A stretch of DNA of 64,000 bases from Burkholderiales bacterium (GCA_028868825.1 JAGWTU010000007.1:1-64000); one strand, 5' to 3'; shown: positions 34,779-44,527, counted from the stretch's first letter. Notes: generated by a model not told the origin, from the sequence alone. Made by a program: numbers and translations.

Positions 34779-35377
34779 ACGCGGTGCAAGCCAGCAAGGG
34801 CCGGATCCTGGTCGTCGACGACGACCGGCTCGTGCTCGCCACCGTGACCCATGGCCTGGCGCAGGCCGGCTACGAGGTCATCGACGCCGACAACGGCGAC
34901 GACGCGATCCTGCTCGCGCGCGAGCACCGGCCGCAGCTGGCGCTGCTCGACATCCGCATGGAGGGCAAGAGCGGGTTCGACGTCGCCCAGACGCTGCGCG
35001 ACGCCTACGCGATCCCCTTCATCTTCCTGTCGGCCTTCGCCGATGCGGCGACGCGCCGGCAGGTCGATGCGCTGGGTGCGCTCGACTACCTCATCAAGCC
35101 GCTCGACGTGGGGCAGATCGTGCCCGCCGTCGACGCCGCGTTCGCGCGGCTGCGTGGCGGCGCCACGGCGGCCGCGGCCGAAGTGCCCGCGCCTGCTGCG
35201 GCCGAGCCCACCGATGCGCTCGCGCTCGCGGTCGGCGCGCTGATGCACCGCCATTCGCTGACCCGCGCCGCCGCCTGGCAGCGCCTGCAGCGCATGGCCG
35301 GCGAGGCCAGGCTGACGCCGGCGGCGCAGGCCGAGCGGTTGCTGGCGGCGATCGAGGAACTCGCGCGCAGCGCCTGA
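34775..35377 (+). CDS. ANTAR-type response regulator (RNA antiterminator)
   Basis: A receiver domain (residues 10-125; Asp15/16, phosphoacceptor Asp59, Ser86, Lys108) is joined by an Ala/Pro linker to a C-terminal ANTAR domain (about 147-195; VGALMHRHSLTRAAAWQRLQ). ANTAR regulators bind paired hairpins in nascent mRNA and prevent termination, so the output of this pathway is probably RNA-based. Length is 200 residues. The ATG overlaps the kinase stop by four bases. Its RNA targets cannot be named from this window. Confidence 0.9.
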   Translation: MNAVQASKGRILVVDDDRLVLATVTHGLAQAGYEVIDADNGDDAILLAREHRPQLALLDIRMEGKSGFDVAQTLRDAYAIPFIFLSAFADAATRRQVDALGALDYLIKPLDVGQIVPAVDAAFARLRGGATAAAAEVPAPAAAEPTDALALAVGALMHRHSLTRAAAWQRLQRMAGEARLTPAAQAERLLAAIEELARSA

Positions 35378-35410
35378 CGCCGTCACGCGCCGGCAGTCGC
35401 TGTGCCGGTT

Positions 35411-36976
35411 TCAAGCGGCGCCGAAATGCGCCTGCAGCCGCTGCCGCAGTTCGCGCTTGAGCAGCTTGCCGCTCGGGTTCTTGGGCAGCGCATCGACGAA
35501 GACGACGGCCTTCGGGCATTTGAAGCCGGCCAGCTGCTGCGCCGCGTGCGCGAGCACATCGGACTCGCTCAGGCTGTGGCCGGGCTTGACGACGACGACG
35601 GCGGTCACGGCCTCGATCCAGCGCGGGTGCGGCAGGCCGACCACGGCGACCTCGCTGACGCCTTCGAGGCGGTACAGCGCCTCCTCGACCTCGCGGCTGG
35701 CGACGTTCTCGCCGCCGCTCTTGATCATGTCCTTCTTGCGGTCGACGACGGTGATGTAGCCCTCGTCGTCGGCGACGGCGAGGTCGCCCGAATGGAACCA
35801 GCCGCCGGCGAAGGCCGCGGCGCTGCGCTCGGGGTCGTTGTAGTAGCCCTGCAGCAACTGCGGCGAGCGGTGGACGATCTCGCCGACCTGGCCCGGCGCG
35901 ACATCGTTCATCGCGTCGTCGACGATGCGCGTCTCGACATTCAGCGCCGGCCGCCCCGCCGATCCCGGCTTGCGCAGCTGGTCCTCGGGCTTGAGCACGG
36001 TGGCCAGCGGCGCGATCTCGGTCTGGCCGTAGAAGTTCCACAGCCGGATCTGCGGCAGGCGCTGGCTGAGCTCGCGCATCACCGCCACCGGCATGATCGA
36101 CGCGCCGTAGTAGCCCTTGCGCAGCGCGCTCAGGTCGACCTCGTCGAACAGGGATGAGCGCAACAGCGAGATCCACACCGTCGGCGGCGCGAAGAAGCTG
36201 CTGATGCGGTGCTCGGCGAGCAGCGGCAGCAGGTTCTGCGGCGTCGGCGTCGCCGTGATCACGCTCGAGCTGCCGAGCATCACGCAGGGGCCGAGGAAGC
36301 AGTCGAGCTGGGCGCAGTGGTACAGCGGCAGCGCGTGCAGCACGGTGTCGGACTCGTTCATCTCGCCGTCGACGACGCAGCTCAGGTACTGGTCGATGAC
36401 CGCGCCATGGGTCAGCAGCGCGCCCTTGGGCAGCGATTCGGTGCCGCTGGTGTAGACGATCTGCAGCGCGTGGTCGCGGGCGATCTCGACCTCGGGCGGC
36501 GCGGCGTCGCAGCGCGCGAGCTCGTCGAAGGCGAGGGCGCCGGCGAGCGGTGACGTCGGCGCTTCCGACGGCAGCCAGACGAGGCCCTCGACGCGCGTGT
36601 CGCGTGCCGCCGCGGCGCGTCCGAGCTCGGCCGTGCCGCTGTCCACCGCCAGCCGCGTCGCGCCGCTGTGGCGCAGGATGTAGGCCGCCTCGTCGGGGTT
36701 GAGCATGAAGTTCACCGGCACCAGCACGGCACCGAGCCGCGCGAGCGCGAAACGCATCGCGGCGTAGGCGTGCGAGTTGCGCGCCAGGATCGCGAACCGG
36801 TCGCCGTGGCCCACGCCTTCGGCGGCGAGGCCGGCGGCCAGGCTGCCGACGATGCGGTCGAAATCCCGCCACGACCACTGCAGCGCGCCGCAGCGGATCG
36901 CCGCTCGATTCGGGTAACGCGCCGCCGTGCGGCGCAGCAGGTCGGCCAGGGACTGGCGGTGGAGCAGGTTGGACAT
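35411..36976 (-). CDS. Acyl-CoA synthetase (AMP-binding ligase)
   Basis: ATP-dependent carboxylate-CoA ligase of the ANL superfamily, 521 residues. The adenylation P-loop is IVYTSGTESLPKGALLTHG; later motifs are FYGQTEIAP, GWFHSGDLAVADDEGYI, DRKKDMIKSGGEN, and the C-terminal catalytic Lys in NPSGKLLKREL. The SGTESLPKG variant of the P-loop is seen in some fatty-acyl ligases; the true substrate is unknown. The ATG at 36976 has GGAG 7 bases upstream; the frame is open further but without homology. It stands alone, convergent with the signalling operon. Confidence 0.88.
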   Translation of the reverse strand: MSNLLHRQSLADLLRRTAARYPNRAAIRCGALQWSWRDFDRIVGSLAAGLAAEGVGHGDRFAILARNSHAYAAMRFALARLGAVLVPVNFMLNPDEAAYILRHSGATRLAVDSGTAELGRAAAARDTRVEGLVWLPSEAPTSPLAGALAFDELARCDAAPPEVEIARDHALQIVYTSGTESLPKGALLTHGAVIDQYLSCVVDGEMNESDTVLHALPLYHCAQLDCFLGPCVMLGSSSVITATPTPQNLLPLLAEHRISSFFAPPTVWISLLRSSLFDEVDLSALRKGYYGASIMPVAVMRELSQRLPQIRLWNFYGQTEIAPLATVLKPEDQLRKPGSAGRPALNVETRIVDDAMNDVAPGQVGEIVHRSPQLLQGYYNDPERSAAAFAGGWFHSGDLAVADDEGYITVVDRKKDMIKSGGENVASREVEEALYRLEGVSEVAVVGLPHPRWIEAVTAVVVVKPGHSLSESDVLAHAAQQLAGFKCPKAVVFVDALPKNPSGKLLKRELRQRLQAHFGAA

Positions 36977-37086
36977 GGGCGTCTCCGATGATCGCGAGGG
37001 CGGTCGCTGCACAACGAGCATACTTCGACCTACCGGCAGCCCAGACTCCCGGATAGACGCAACGCGTTCCCCCCACGAGGCATGAC

Positions 37087-37320
37087 ATGAGCCAGAACCG
37101 ATCGACGAGCCGACGCGTGCGCGTGAACGCGCCGCTGCTGCCGGACACCCGGGACACCGGCATGGTGCCGCTGGCTCCCGGTTACTACGAAGCGCTGGAA
37201 GGCCCCGGCGCGGTCGAGCTGAGCGGACCCGAACCGTCGCACGAGCGCCGCTGCGAACTGCCTTCGGCGCAGTTCGGCGCCATGCTCGCCTGCCACCACA
37301 TCGTCTACCAGTCCTGGTGA
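37087..37320 (+). CDS. Small hypothetical protein
   Basis: A 77-residue ORF with high third-position GC like its neighbours and a GAGG 7 bases before the ATG. The product begins with a basic segment (NRSTSRRVRVNAPLLP), has an acidic middle, and ends ACHHIVYQSW. No signal peptide or membrane helix. I do not recognise the family. A strong hairpin terminator follows at 37402, about 80 bases past the stop, compatible with a short transcript. Confidence 0.55.
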   Translation: MSQNRSTSRRVRVNAPLLPDTRDTGMVPLAPGYYEALEGPGAVELSGPEPSHERRCELPSAQFGAMLACHHIVYQSW

Positions 37321-37401
37321 GCTGATTCACGGCGCTGTCATCGGCGCCGCGCAGAATGCAGCCGCGGGCCCGCGCGATGGGCACGCACGTTTGTCTCCTT
37401 C

Positions 37402-37446
37402 ATGCCGGTGTGCGCCGCCCCAGGGGCGTCGACCGGCATTCTTTTT
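37402..37446 (+). terminator. Intrinsic terminator before the ABC operon
   Basis: Arms ATGCCGGT (37402-37409) and ACCGGCAT (37432-37439) close over an inner GCCCC/GGGGC stem, followed by TCTTTTT. It may end the transcript of the small ORF at 37087, or act as an attenuator in the leader of the ABC operon, whose first gene starts 84 bases later. Confidence 0.75.
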
Positions 37447-37452
37447 GCGCGG

Positions 37453-37471
37453 GCGCGGCGGACCGCCGCGC
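37453..37471. repeat. GC-rich palindrome
   Basis: GCGCGGCGG, one A, then CCGCCGCGC: a perfect 9-bp inverted repeat directly after the terminator. Its core matches the palindromes at 18236 and 38543, and CGCGCGCTTGGTTTCGGCGCC just after it resembles the repeat unit at 38555. Confidence 0.5.
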
Positions 37472-37529
37472 GCTTGGTTTCGGCGCCGAGGCCGGTCAGA
37501 ATGGCCGGCCTCGCCCCATGGAGTCCTCG

Positions 37530-38534
37530 ATGAGCATCACCCGCTACCTCGCCGCCTGCCTGATGGTCGTTGCCGGCGCCGGCCAGATGGCCCGGGCACA
37601 GACCGCGATCTGCTACAACTGCCCGCCCGAATGGGCCGACTGGGGCACCGAGCTGCGCGCAATCAAGGAGCGCACCGGCGTCACGGTGCCGCCCGACAAC
37701 AAGAACTCGGGCCAGTCGCTGGCCCAGCTCGTCGCCGAGAAGGCGAGCCCGGTCGCCGACTTCACCTACGTCGGCGTGACCTTCGGCATCCAGGCCAAGA
37801 AGGAGGGCGTCACGGCCGCCTACAAACCGGCGCACTGGGCCGACATCCCCGACGGCCTGAAGGATCCCGAGGGCTATTGGTTCACGATCCATTCGGGCAC
37901 GCTGGGCTTCATGGTCAACGTCGACGCGCTCAAGGGCAAGCCGGTGCCGCGCTCCTGGGCCGACCTGCTCAAGCCCGAATACAAGGGCCTCGTCGGCTAC
38001 CTCGACCCGGCATCGGCGTTCGTCGGCTATGTCGGCGCGGTGGCGGTGAACGCGGCGCGCGGCGGCTCGCTCGACGATTTCGGCCCCGCCATCGCCTACT
38101 TCAAGGCGCTGCAGAAGAACCAGCCCATCGTGCCCAAGCAGACCTCGTATGCGCGCGTGCTCTCGGGCGAGATCGCGATCCTGCTCGACTACGACTTCAA
38201 CGCCTATCGCGCGAAGTACAAGGACAAGGCCCATGTCGAATTCGTCATCCCGGCCGAGGGCACGCTCGTCGTGCCCTACGTGATGAGCCTGACGGCGGGC
38301 GCGCCGCATGCGGCGGCGGCGAAGAAGGCGCTGGACTTCGTGCTTTCCGACGAAGGGCAGGCGATCTGGGCGAATGCCTTCCTGCGCCCGGTGCGCGCCT
38401 CGGCGATCTCGAAGGACGCGGCGGCGCATTTCCTGCCCGCCGCCGACTATGCGCGGGCCGGTACGATCGACTACGGCCGTATGGCGGCGGTGCAGAAGGC
38501 CTTCTCGGAACGCTATCTGCGCGAGGTGCAGTGA
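37530..38534 (+). CDS. ABC transporter periplasmic solute-binding protein
   Basis: Family-1-type binding protein of 334 residues with a Sec signal peptide (MSITRYLAACLMVVAGAGQM, then ARAQ) and a two-lobed periplasmic domain resembling iron(III)/spermidine/2-aminoethylphosphonate binders (WFTIHSGTLGFMVNVDAL, SWADLLKPEYKGLVGYLDP). The ATG at 37530 is chosen because GGAG lies 6 bases upstream; an in-frame ATG exists at 37518. Its stop overlaps the GTG of the first permease. The ligand is not evident; the linked phosphodiesterase hints at a phosphorus compound. Confidence 0.88.
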   Translation: MSITRYLAACLMVVAGAGQMARAQTAICYNCPPEWADWGTELRAIKERTGVTVPPDNKNSGQSLAQLVAEKASPVADFTYVGVTFGIQAKKEGVTAAYKPAHWADIPDGLKDPEGYWFTIHSGTLGFMVNVDALKGKPVPRSWADLLKPEYKGLVGYLDPASAFVGYVGAVAVNAARGGSLDDFGPAIAYFKALQKNQPIVPKQTSYARVLSGEIAILLDYDFNAYRAKYKDKAHVEFVIPAEGTLVVPYVMSLTAGAPHAAAAKKALDFVLSDEGQAIWANAFLRPVRASAISKDAAAHFLPAADYARAGTIDYGRMAAVQKAFSERYLREVQ

Positions 38535-39400
38535 CGCCGCACGGCGCGGCGTCCGCCGCGCCCGCTTCGGCGCTGCTCGCCGTCTGCGCCGCGCCCGCTT
38601 CGGCGCTGCTCGCCGTCTGCGCCGCGCCCGCGGCGGCACTGTTCGCCGCCTTCTGGCTGTTGCCGATGGCGCGCTTGGCGCTGCTGCCGGCGGCGCTGGG
38701 CTGGCGCACCTATTTCGTCGTGCTCACCGAGCATCGCTACCTCGTGAGCCTGCTGCAGACGGTGGCGCTGTCGCTGACCGTGACGGCGGCGGCGCTGGGG
38801 CTGGCCGCCGCCGTCGGGCTGCAGCTCGGCCGCTCGCGCTTCGCCGGGCGGCGCCTGCTGCTGTCGCTGCTGACGCTGCCGCTGTCGTTCCCGGGCGTCA
38901 TCGTCGGCTTCTTCGTCATCCTCGTCGGCGGCCGCCAGGGGCCCTATGCCGAGCTCGCCGAAGCGCTCACCGGCGAGCGCGCGACCTTCGCCTACGGCCT
39001 CGCCGGGCTCTTCATCGCCTACCTGTATTTCTCGCTGCCGCGCGCCATCGCCGCCTTCACCGCGGCGGCCGAGGCGCTCGACCCGGCGCTCGAGGAGGCG
39101 GCGCGATCACTCGGCGCCGGCCGCTGGGCGCTGGCGCGCGATGTCTGGGGGCCGGCGCTGGCGCCGACGGCGACGGCCGCGGGGGCGATCCTCTTCGCCA
39201 CCGCGATGGGCGCCTTCGGCACCGCGTTCACGCTCGCGAGCCGCTACGAGGTGCTGCCGATCACGATCTACAACGAGTTCACCAATTACGCCAATTTCGC
39301 GCTCGCGGCCTCGCTGTCGATCGCGCTCGGGCTGATGACCTGGGCGCTGCTGTTCGCGGCGCGCCATTTCGGCCCCGAGGTCGCGGGGGCCGGCGCTTGA
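38531..39400 (+). CDS. ABC transporter permease 1
   Basis: Inner-membrane permease of 289 residues, six predicted helices, with the EAA-type loop AAEALDPALEEAARSLGAGRWALAR (cited in part) that contacts the ATPase. The start is GTG overlapping the upstream stop (GTGA). The N-terminal segment before and in the first helix is made of two copies of an 11-residue unit (AAPASALLAVC) from a 33-bp tandem DNA repeat, an unusual feature that a related permease would be expected to lack. Confidence 0.88.
   Translation: MTPHGAASAAPASALLAVCAAPASALLAVCAAPAAALFAAFWLLPMARLALLPAALGWRTYFVVLTEHRYLVSLLQTVALSLTVTAAALGLAAAVGLQLGRSRFAGRRLLLSLLTLPLSFPGVIVGFFVILVGGRQGPYAELAEALTGERATFAYGLAGLFIAYLYFSLPRAIAAFTAAAEALDPALEEAARSLGAGRWALARDVWGPALAPTATAAGAILFATAMGAFGTAFTLASRYEVLPITIYNEFTNYANFALAASLSIALGLMTWALLFAARHFGPEVAGAGA
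38543..38562. repeat. GC-rich palindrome inside permease 1
   Basis: GGCGCGGCG, TC, CGCCGCGCC: perfect 9-bp arms identical to the palindrome at 18236-18256. It overlaps the first copy of the 33-bp tandem repeat. Confidence 0.55.
38555..38620 (+). repeat. 33-bp in-frame tandem repeat in permease 1
   Basis: Two exact 33-base copies (38555-38587, 38588-38620), each adding 11 residues, with a partial third copy after. The unit shares the core GCGCCGC...CG..TCGGCGCT..TCG with the 27-bp repeat in the kinase gene at 32325. Confidence 0.9.
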
Positions 39401-40186
39401 AGAGCCGCGGCCGCATCGACAGCCCGCTGCTGTTCGCGCTGACGCTCGCGGTGGCGCTGTTCACGATCGCGCCGATGGTCTTCTCGATCGGCGCCGGGCT
39501 CGTCGGCAATTACGCCCAGGGGTTGGCCAGCGGCCTCACGCTGCGCTGGCTCGCCGAGGTCTGGGACGGCTATGGTGACACGGCCTGGCATTCGGTCGTG
39601 CTGGCACTGGCCTGCGTCGCCGGCACGCTGCTCGCCGGCGTGCCCTGCGCCTGGGCGCTGGCGCAAAGCCGCAGCCGCGGTGCGCGCATCTTCGAGGAGC
39701 TGATCACGCTGCCGGTGGCCGTGCCGGGGCTGGCGACGGCGTTGGCGCTGATCCTCGCCTACGGCACGTTCAGCGGCTTCCGCCAGAGCTACGCCTTCAT
39801 CTGGGTCGGCCATCTGCTGTTCACGCTGCCGTTCATGGTCCGCACCGTCGCGGCGGCGTTCGCGCGCGACGAGCTGCGCACGCTCGACGAAGCCGCACGT
39901 TCGCTCGGCGCAGGCTTCGTGCGCCGCTTCATCGGCGTGCTCGTGCCGGCCGTGGGGCCGGCCATCGTCGCCGGCTGCCTGATGGTGTTCACGCTCTCGG
40001 TGGGCGAATTCAACCTCACCTGGATGCTGCACACGCCGCTCACGCGCACGCTGCCGGTCGGGCTGGCCGACAGCTACGCGTCGATGCGCATCGAGGTCGG
40101 GTCGGCCTACACGCTCGTCTTCTTCGCCGTCATCCTGCCCGTGCTGTGGGCCATGCAGGCGCTTGCGCGCACCATCGAGAAACGCC

Positions 40187-40203
<17 letters not shown>
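39397..40203 (+). CDS. ABC transporter permease 2
   Basis: Second permease, 268 residues, six helices, with the coupling loop ARDELRTLDEAARSLGAG. The start is TTG at 39397 overlapping the stop of permease 1 (TTGA); translation coupling explains the poor start codon. Its end overlaps the ATPase gene by 17 bases. Together with permease 1 it should form a heterodimeric channel. Confidence 0.88.
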
Positions 40204-41250
<1,047 letters not shown>

Positions 41251-41251
<1 letters not shown>

Positions 41252-42090
41252 TGATCATGAAGACCCTGGTCCAGCTTTCAGATCCGCATATCAAGGCCCC
41301 GGGCAGCCTCGCCTACGGCCGCGTCGACACCGCCGCCTACCTCGCGCGCGCCGTCGCCGCGGTGATGCGGCTGGATCCGGCGCCGACGGCCGTCGTCGTC
41401 AGCGGCGACCTCTGCGATTTCGGCCGCGCCGACGAGTACGCCCATCTGCGTTCATTGCTGGCGCCGCTGGCCTGCCCGGTCCATCTGCTGCCGGGCAACC
41501 ACGACGATCGACGCGAACTGCGCCGCGCCTTCGCCGATCACGCCTATCTGCAGCGGCCCGGCGACGAGGCCGGCTGGTTCGATTACGCCGTCGACCTCGG
41601 CGGGCTGCGACTGGTCGTCGCCGACACCATCGTGCCGGGGCAATCCCATGGCGAGCTCTGCGCCGGCAGGCTCGCGGCGCTGGCGGCAAGGCTCGACGCC
41701 GACGCGTCGACGCCGACGATCGTCGCGATGCACCACCCGCCGTTCGCCACCGGCATCCGCCACATGGACGCGATCGGGCTGTTGCAGGGCGCCGATGCGC
41801 TGGCCGATCTGATCCGGCGCAGGCCGCAGGTCGAGGCCATCGTCTGCGGCCACCTGCACCGCAGCATCCAGCGCCGCTGGGCCGGCACGCTGGCGCTGAC
41901 CTCGCCGTCGACCGCGCACCAGGTCTGCTTCGACCTGCGCGACGAAGGCCCTTCGGCCTGGGCGCTCGAGCCGCCCGGGTTCATGGTCCATGCCTGGTCG
42001 TATGTCCCGGGCATCGTCAGCCATGTCGTGCCCGTCGGAGAGTTCGACGGTCCGCATCCCTTCCACGCCGCGGGCGCCTTGATCGACTGA
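41251..42090 (+). CDS. Metallophosphodiesterase (GpdQ/CpdA type)
   Basis: Calcineurin-like enzyme of 279 residues with the dinuclear-metal motifs QLSDPHI, VVVSGDLCDFG, LLPGNHDDR, AMHHPPF and VCGHLHR in order. Relatives hydrolyse cyclic nucleotides or glycerophosphodiesters. No signal peptide, so it acts in the cytoplasm. Direct coupling to the ABC genes suggests it cleaves the imported compound, perhaps a phosphodiester; that is an inference from context. Confidence 0.88.
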
Positions 42091-42101
42091 CAGCGACAGC
42101 C

Positions 42102-42803
42102 ATGAACTCCCTTGCAGACCACCCGATCGCGCGCCGCTGGCCCGCCGCCCAGCCCGACCGCATCCAGCTCTACTCGCTGCCCACGCCCAACGGCGTCAAG
42201 GTCTCGATCGCGCTCGAGGAACTCGGCCTGCCGTACGAGGCGCACCGCGTCGCCTTCGACCGCAACGAGCAGCTGACGCCCGAGTTCCTGGCGCTGAACC
42301 CGAACAACAAGATCCCGGCCATCATCGACCCCGACGGCCCCGGCGGCGCGCCGCTGGCGCTGTTCGAGTCGGGCGCCATCCTCTGGTACCTGGCCGAGAA
42401 GACCGGCCGCCTGCTGCCCGCCGAAGCGGCGCAGCGCTACGAGGCGCTGCAATGGCTGATGTGGCAGATGGCCGGCGTCGGGCCGATGTTCGGCCAGGTT
42501 GGTTTCTTCCACAAGTTCGCCGGCCGCGAGTTCGAGGACAAGCGTCCGCGCGACCGCTACGCGGCCGAGTCGCGGCGCCTGCTCGGCGTGCTCGAGGCTC
42601 GGCTGCAGGGCCGCGAGTGGATCCTCGACGGCGGCTATTCGATCGTCGACATCGCCGTCTTTCCCTGGGTGCGTAACCTAGTCGGCTTCTACGGCGCGGG
42701 GGATCTCGTCGGCATCGCCGACTTCGCGCGCGTCGGCGCGGCGCTGCAGGCCTTCGTCGAGCGGCCCGCGGTTGCCCGCGGGCTCACGGTGCCGGCGCCC
42801 TGA
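42102..42803 (+). CDS. Glutathione S-transferase, nu-class (YfcG/YghU-like)
   Basis: A 233-residue GST. The thioredoxin-like domain contains LPTPNGVKVSIALEELGLPY and NPNNKIPAI followed by FESGAILWYLAEKTG; the helical domain has QWLMWQMAGVGPMFGQ. The TPN active-site pattern, lacking the usual Tyr or Ser, is that of the YfcG/YghU group, which have disulfide-reductase activity. It follows the phosphodiesterase by 11 bases and may be the last gene of that operon. Confidence 0.87.
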   Translation: MNSLADHPIARRWPAAQPDRIQLYSLPTPNGVKVSIALEELGLPYEAHRVAFDRNEQLTPEFLALNPNNKIPAIIDPDGPGGAPLALFESGAILWYLAEKTGRLLPAEAAQRYEALQWLMWQMAGVGPMFGQVGFFHKFAGREFEDKRPRDRYAAESRRLLGVLEARLQGREWILDGGYSIVDIAVFPWVRNLVGFYGAGDLVGIADFARVGAALQAFVERPAVARGLTVPAP

Positions 42804-42818
42804 GCGCCGCGCCGGCGC

Positions 42819-44399
42819 TCAGCCGTGCAGCGCCTGCAGCAGCTTCGTTCCTATCGGTGATCCCCAGCCCGTGCACGCGTCCCAGCCCGGGCCGGCGTGG
42901 TAGCTGCCGTTGCTGCCGAGCACGACGTCGTTGAACAGGCCGTTGCCGGCGAGCGAGCCGTAGAGCAGCGGGTTGAGGTAGCCCACCGGCTTGCCCAGGC
43001 TCTGATTCATCAGCGCGACCAGGCCTGCCCACAGCGGCGCGACGGCGCTGGTGCCGCCGATGACCATGTTCTTGCCGTCGACGCGCACCTGGTAGCCGCT
43101 GTTGGGGTCGGCATCGCCGGCGACATCGGGGACGCCGCGGCCGCTGCCGCCGGCGCTGCCGGCATAGGGCGGCACGCCGGCCCTGGCCTGCCAGGCCGGC
43201 AGCGGGAACACCGTGCTGACGCCGCCGCCGGTGGCGCTGCTCGTCGGGTCCTCGTCCCAGACGACCTCGGAGGCGATCTTGCCGCCCGCCGCGACCAGCT
43301 TCGTGCCGCCGCAGCCCAGCGCATAGGGGCTCGAGGCCGGGAAGTCGACATGGGGTTGGCCGTCGCTGCTGCTGTCGGCCGAGCCGCTGTCGCCGGCGGC
43401 GACGCAGACCGTCACGCCCATCGCCGCGGCGGCTTGGAAGGCGGCGTCGAACTGCTGCATCGCCTGCGGCGTCCAGGCGGATTCGGCCGCGCCCCAGCTG
43501 ATCGAGATCACCGAGGGCTTGTGCGTCGTGTCGTGGATCGCGGTCGTGATCGCGTCGAGGAAGCCCTGGTCGGTGTTCGGGGCGAAATAGACGGCGATCG
43601 TCGCCGCCGGCGCCACCGCCGCGGCGACCTCGATGTCGAGCATCACCTCGCCGTCGGCGCTCTGCGCGTTGGTCGGATGGTTCTTGCCGCCGTCGACGGA
43701 GACGGCGACGACCTTGGGCACCGCCAGGCCGAGTGACTTGAAGTAGGTCTTGATGTCGGCCGGCTTGAAGCCGCCGCCGAGCTCGATCAGCGCTATGCAT
43801 TGGCCGGCGCCATTGAGGCCGGTCGGGAACTGGTACAGCGACGCCAGCTGCGGCGGCGTGAACGAGGCGCCGGCCGCGCGGGCCTGGTGCCCGGTCTCGT
43901 CTTCGCGGCGCTTGAAATGGGCGTCGGCCTGCGGCCGGTTGTCGAGGCCGAACACGCCCTCGACGATGCCGGCGAGGTTGGCCGGCACGCTGATCGCACC
44001 GGTGCGGCCGCGGTAGCTGCCGCCGTCATGCTCGTATTGCTGCAGCGTGACGCCGAACGCGGCGCCCATCGCCGCCGCCGTGCCCGAGAGCACGACGCTG
44101 CGCCGCGCCGCGTCGCTGGCGACGACGCTGAGCTGGTTCGCGGCCGCGAACGCCGTCACCGCGGCGATGTCGTCGGCCTGGGCGCCATGGCGGGCCGCGT
44201 AATCCTCGCGGCTGAGGTAGCTGCGCGACTTCGGCAGCTGGTCGGCGTGGACGCCGCCGCTGGCCAGCGCCGCTGCGCCCAGCTTGGCGCGCAGGCGCAG
44301 CGTGACCTCGATGCGCTCGTCCGGATGGATCGCCTGCATGGCGCGGGCACCGGGCAGGGGTTGACGATCGCTGCCGGGGATGAAGTGACGGTCGGTCAT
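42819..44399 (-). CDS. S53 family peptidase (kumamolisin-like)
   Basis: Serine-carboxyl peptidase of the sedolisin clan, 526 residues. A prodomain (about 20-170) is followed by the catalytic domain: Glu251 and Asp255 (DGEVMLDIEVAA), the oxyanion Asp337 (AAGDSG) and Ser451 (GGTSAVAPLWAG). The C-terminal calcium site is likely in NDVVLGSNG and AGPGWDACTGWGSP. No signal peptide is visible, as in some kumamolisins. Such enzymes work at acid pH. GGGAG precedes the ATG. A second, quite different S53 gene lies beyond mgtA. Confidence 0.93.
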   Translation of the reverse strand: MTDRHFIPGSDRQPLPGARAMQAIHPDERIEVTLRLRAKLGAAALASGGVHADQLPKSRSYLSREDYAARHGAQADDIAAVTAFAAANQLSVVASDAARRSVVLSGTAAAMGAAFGVTLQQYEHDGGSYRGRTGAISVPANLAGIVEGVFGLDNRPQADAHFKRREDETGHQARAAGASFTPPQLASLYQFPTGLNGAGQCIALIELGGGFKPADIKTYFKSLGLAVPKVVAVSVDGGKNHPTNAQSADGEVMLDIEVAAAVAPAATIAVYFAPNTDQGFLDAITTAIHDTTHKPSVISISWGAAESAWTPQAMQQFDAAFQAAAAMGVTVCVAAGDSGSADSSSDGQPHVDFPASSPYALGCGGTKLVAAGGKIASEVVWDEDPTSSATGGGVSTVFPLPAWQARAGVPPYAGSAGGSGRGVPDVAGDADPNSGYQVRVDGKNMVIGGTSAVAPLWAGLVALMNQSLGKPVGYLNPLLYGSLAGNGLFNDVVLGSNGSYHAGPGWDACTGWGSPIGTKLLQALHG

Positions 44400-44527
44400 G
44401 ATGACTCCCGTGGGGGTGGCGCGCCCATGGGCGCAACGGGGGCATTCTCATGCGCGCGGCGGTTCGCCGCACCCCTATCAGGGTGGGGGGGGGGCCGGAT
44501 CGCCCGCGGTTCGGCGCTGGCGCGGCC
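44400..44527. other. Intergenic spacer with a ten-G run
   Basis: The spacer between mgtA and the S53 gene contains ten consecutive G (44485-44494) on the plus strand, and just after it CGCCCGCGGTTCGGCGCTGG, which resembles the 33-bp repeat unit at 38555. The run is outside coding sequence but could be a slippage or assembly trouble spot. No promoter was recognised. Confidence 0.5.

Noticed and set aside
44485-44494. Ten-G tract as a phase-variation switch
   Set aside because: It is downstream of mgtA and about 85 bases upstream of the S53 start; no promoter spacing effect can be argued from sequence.
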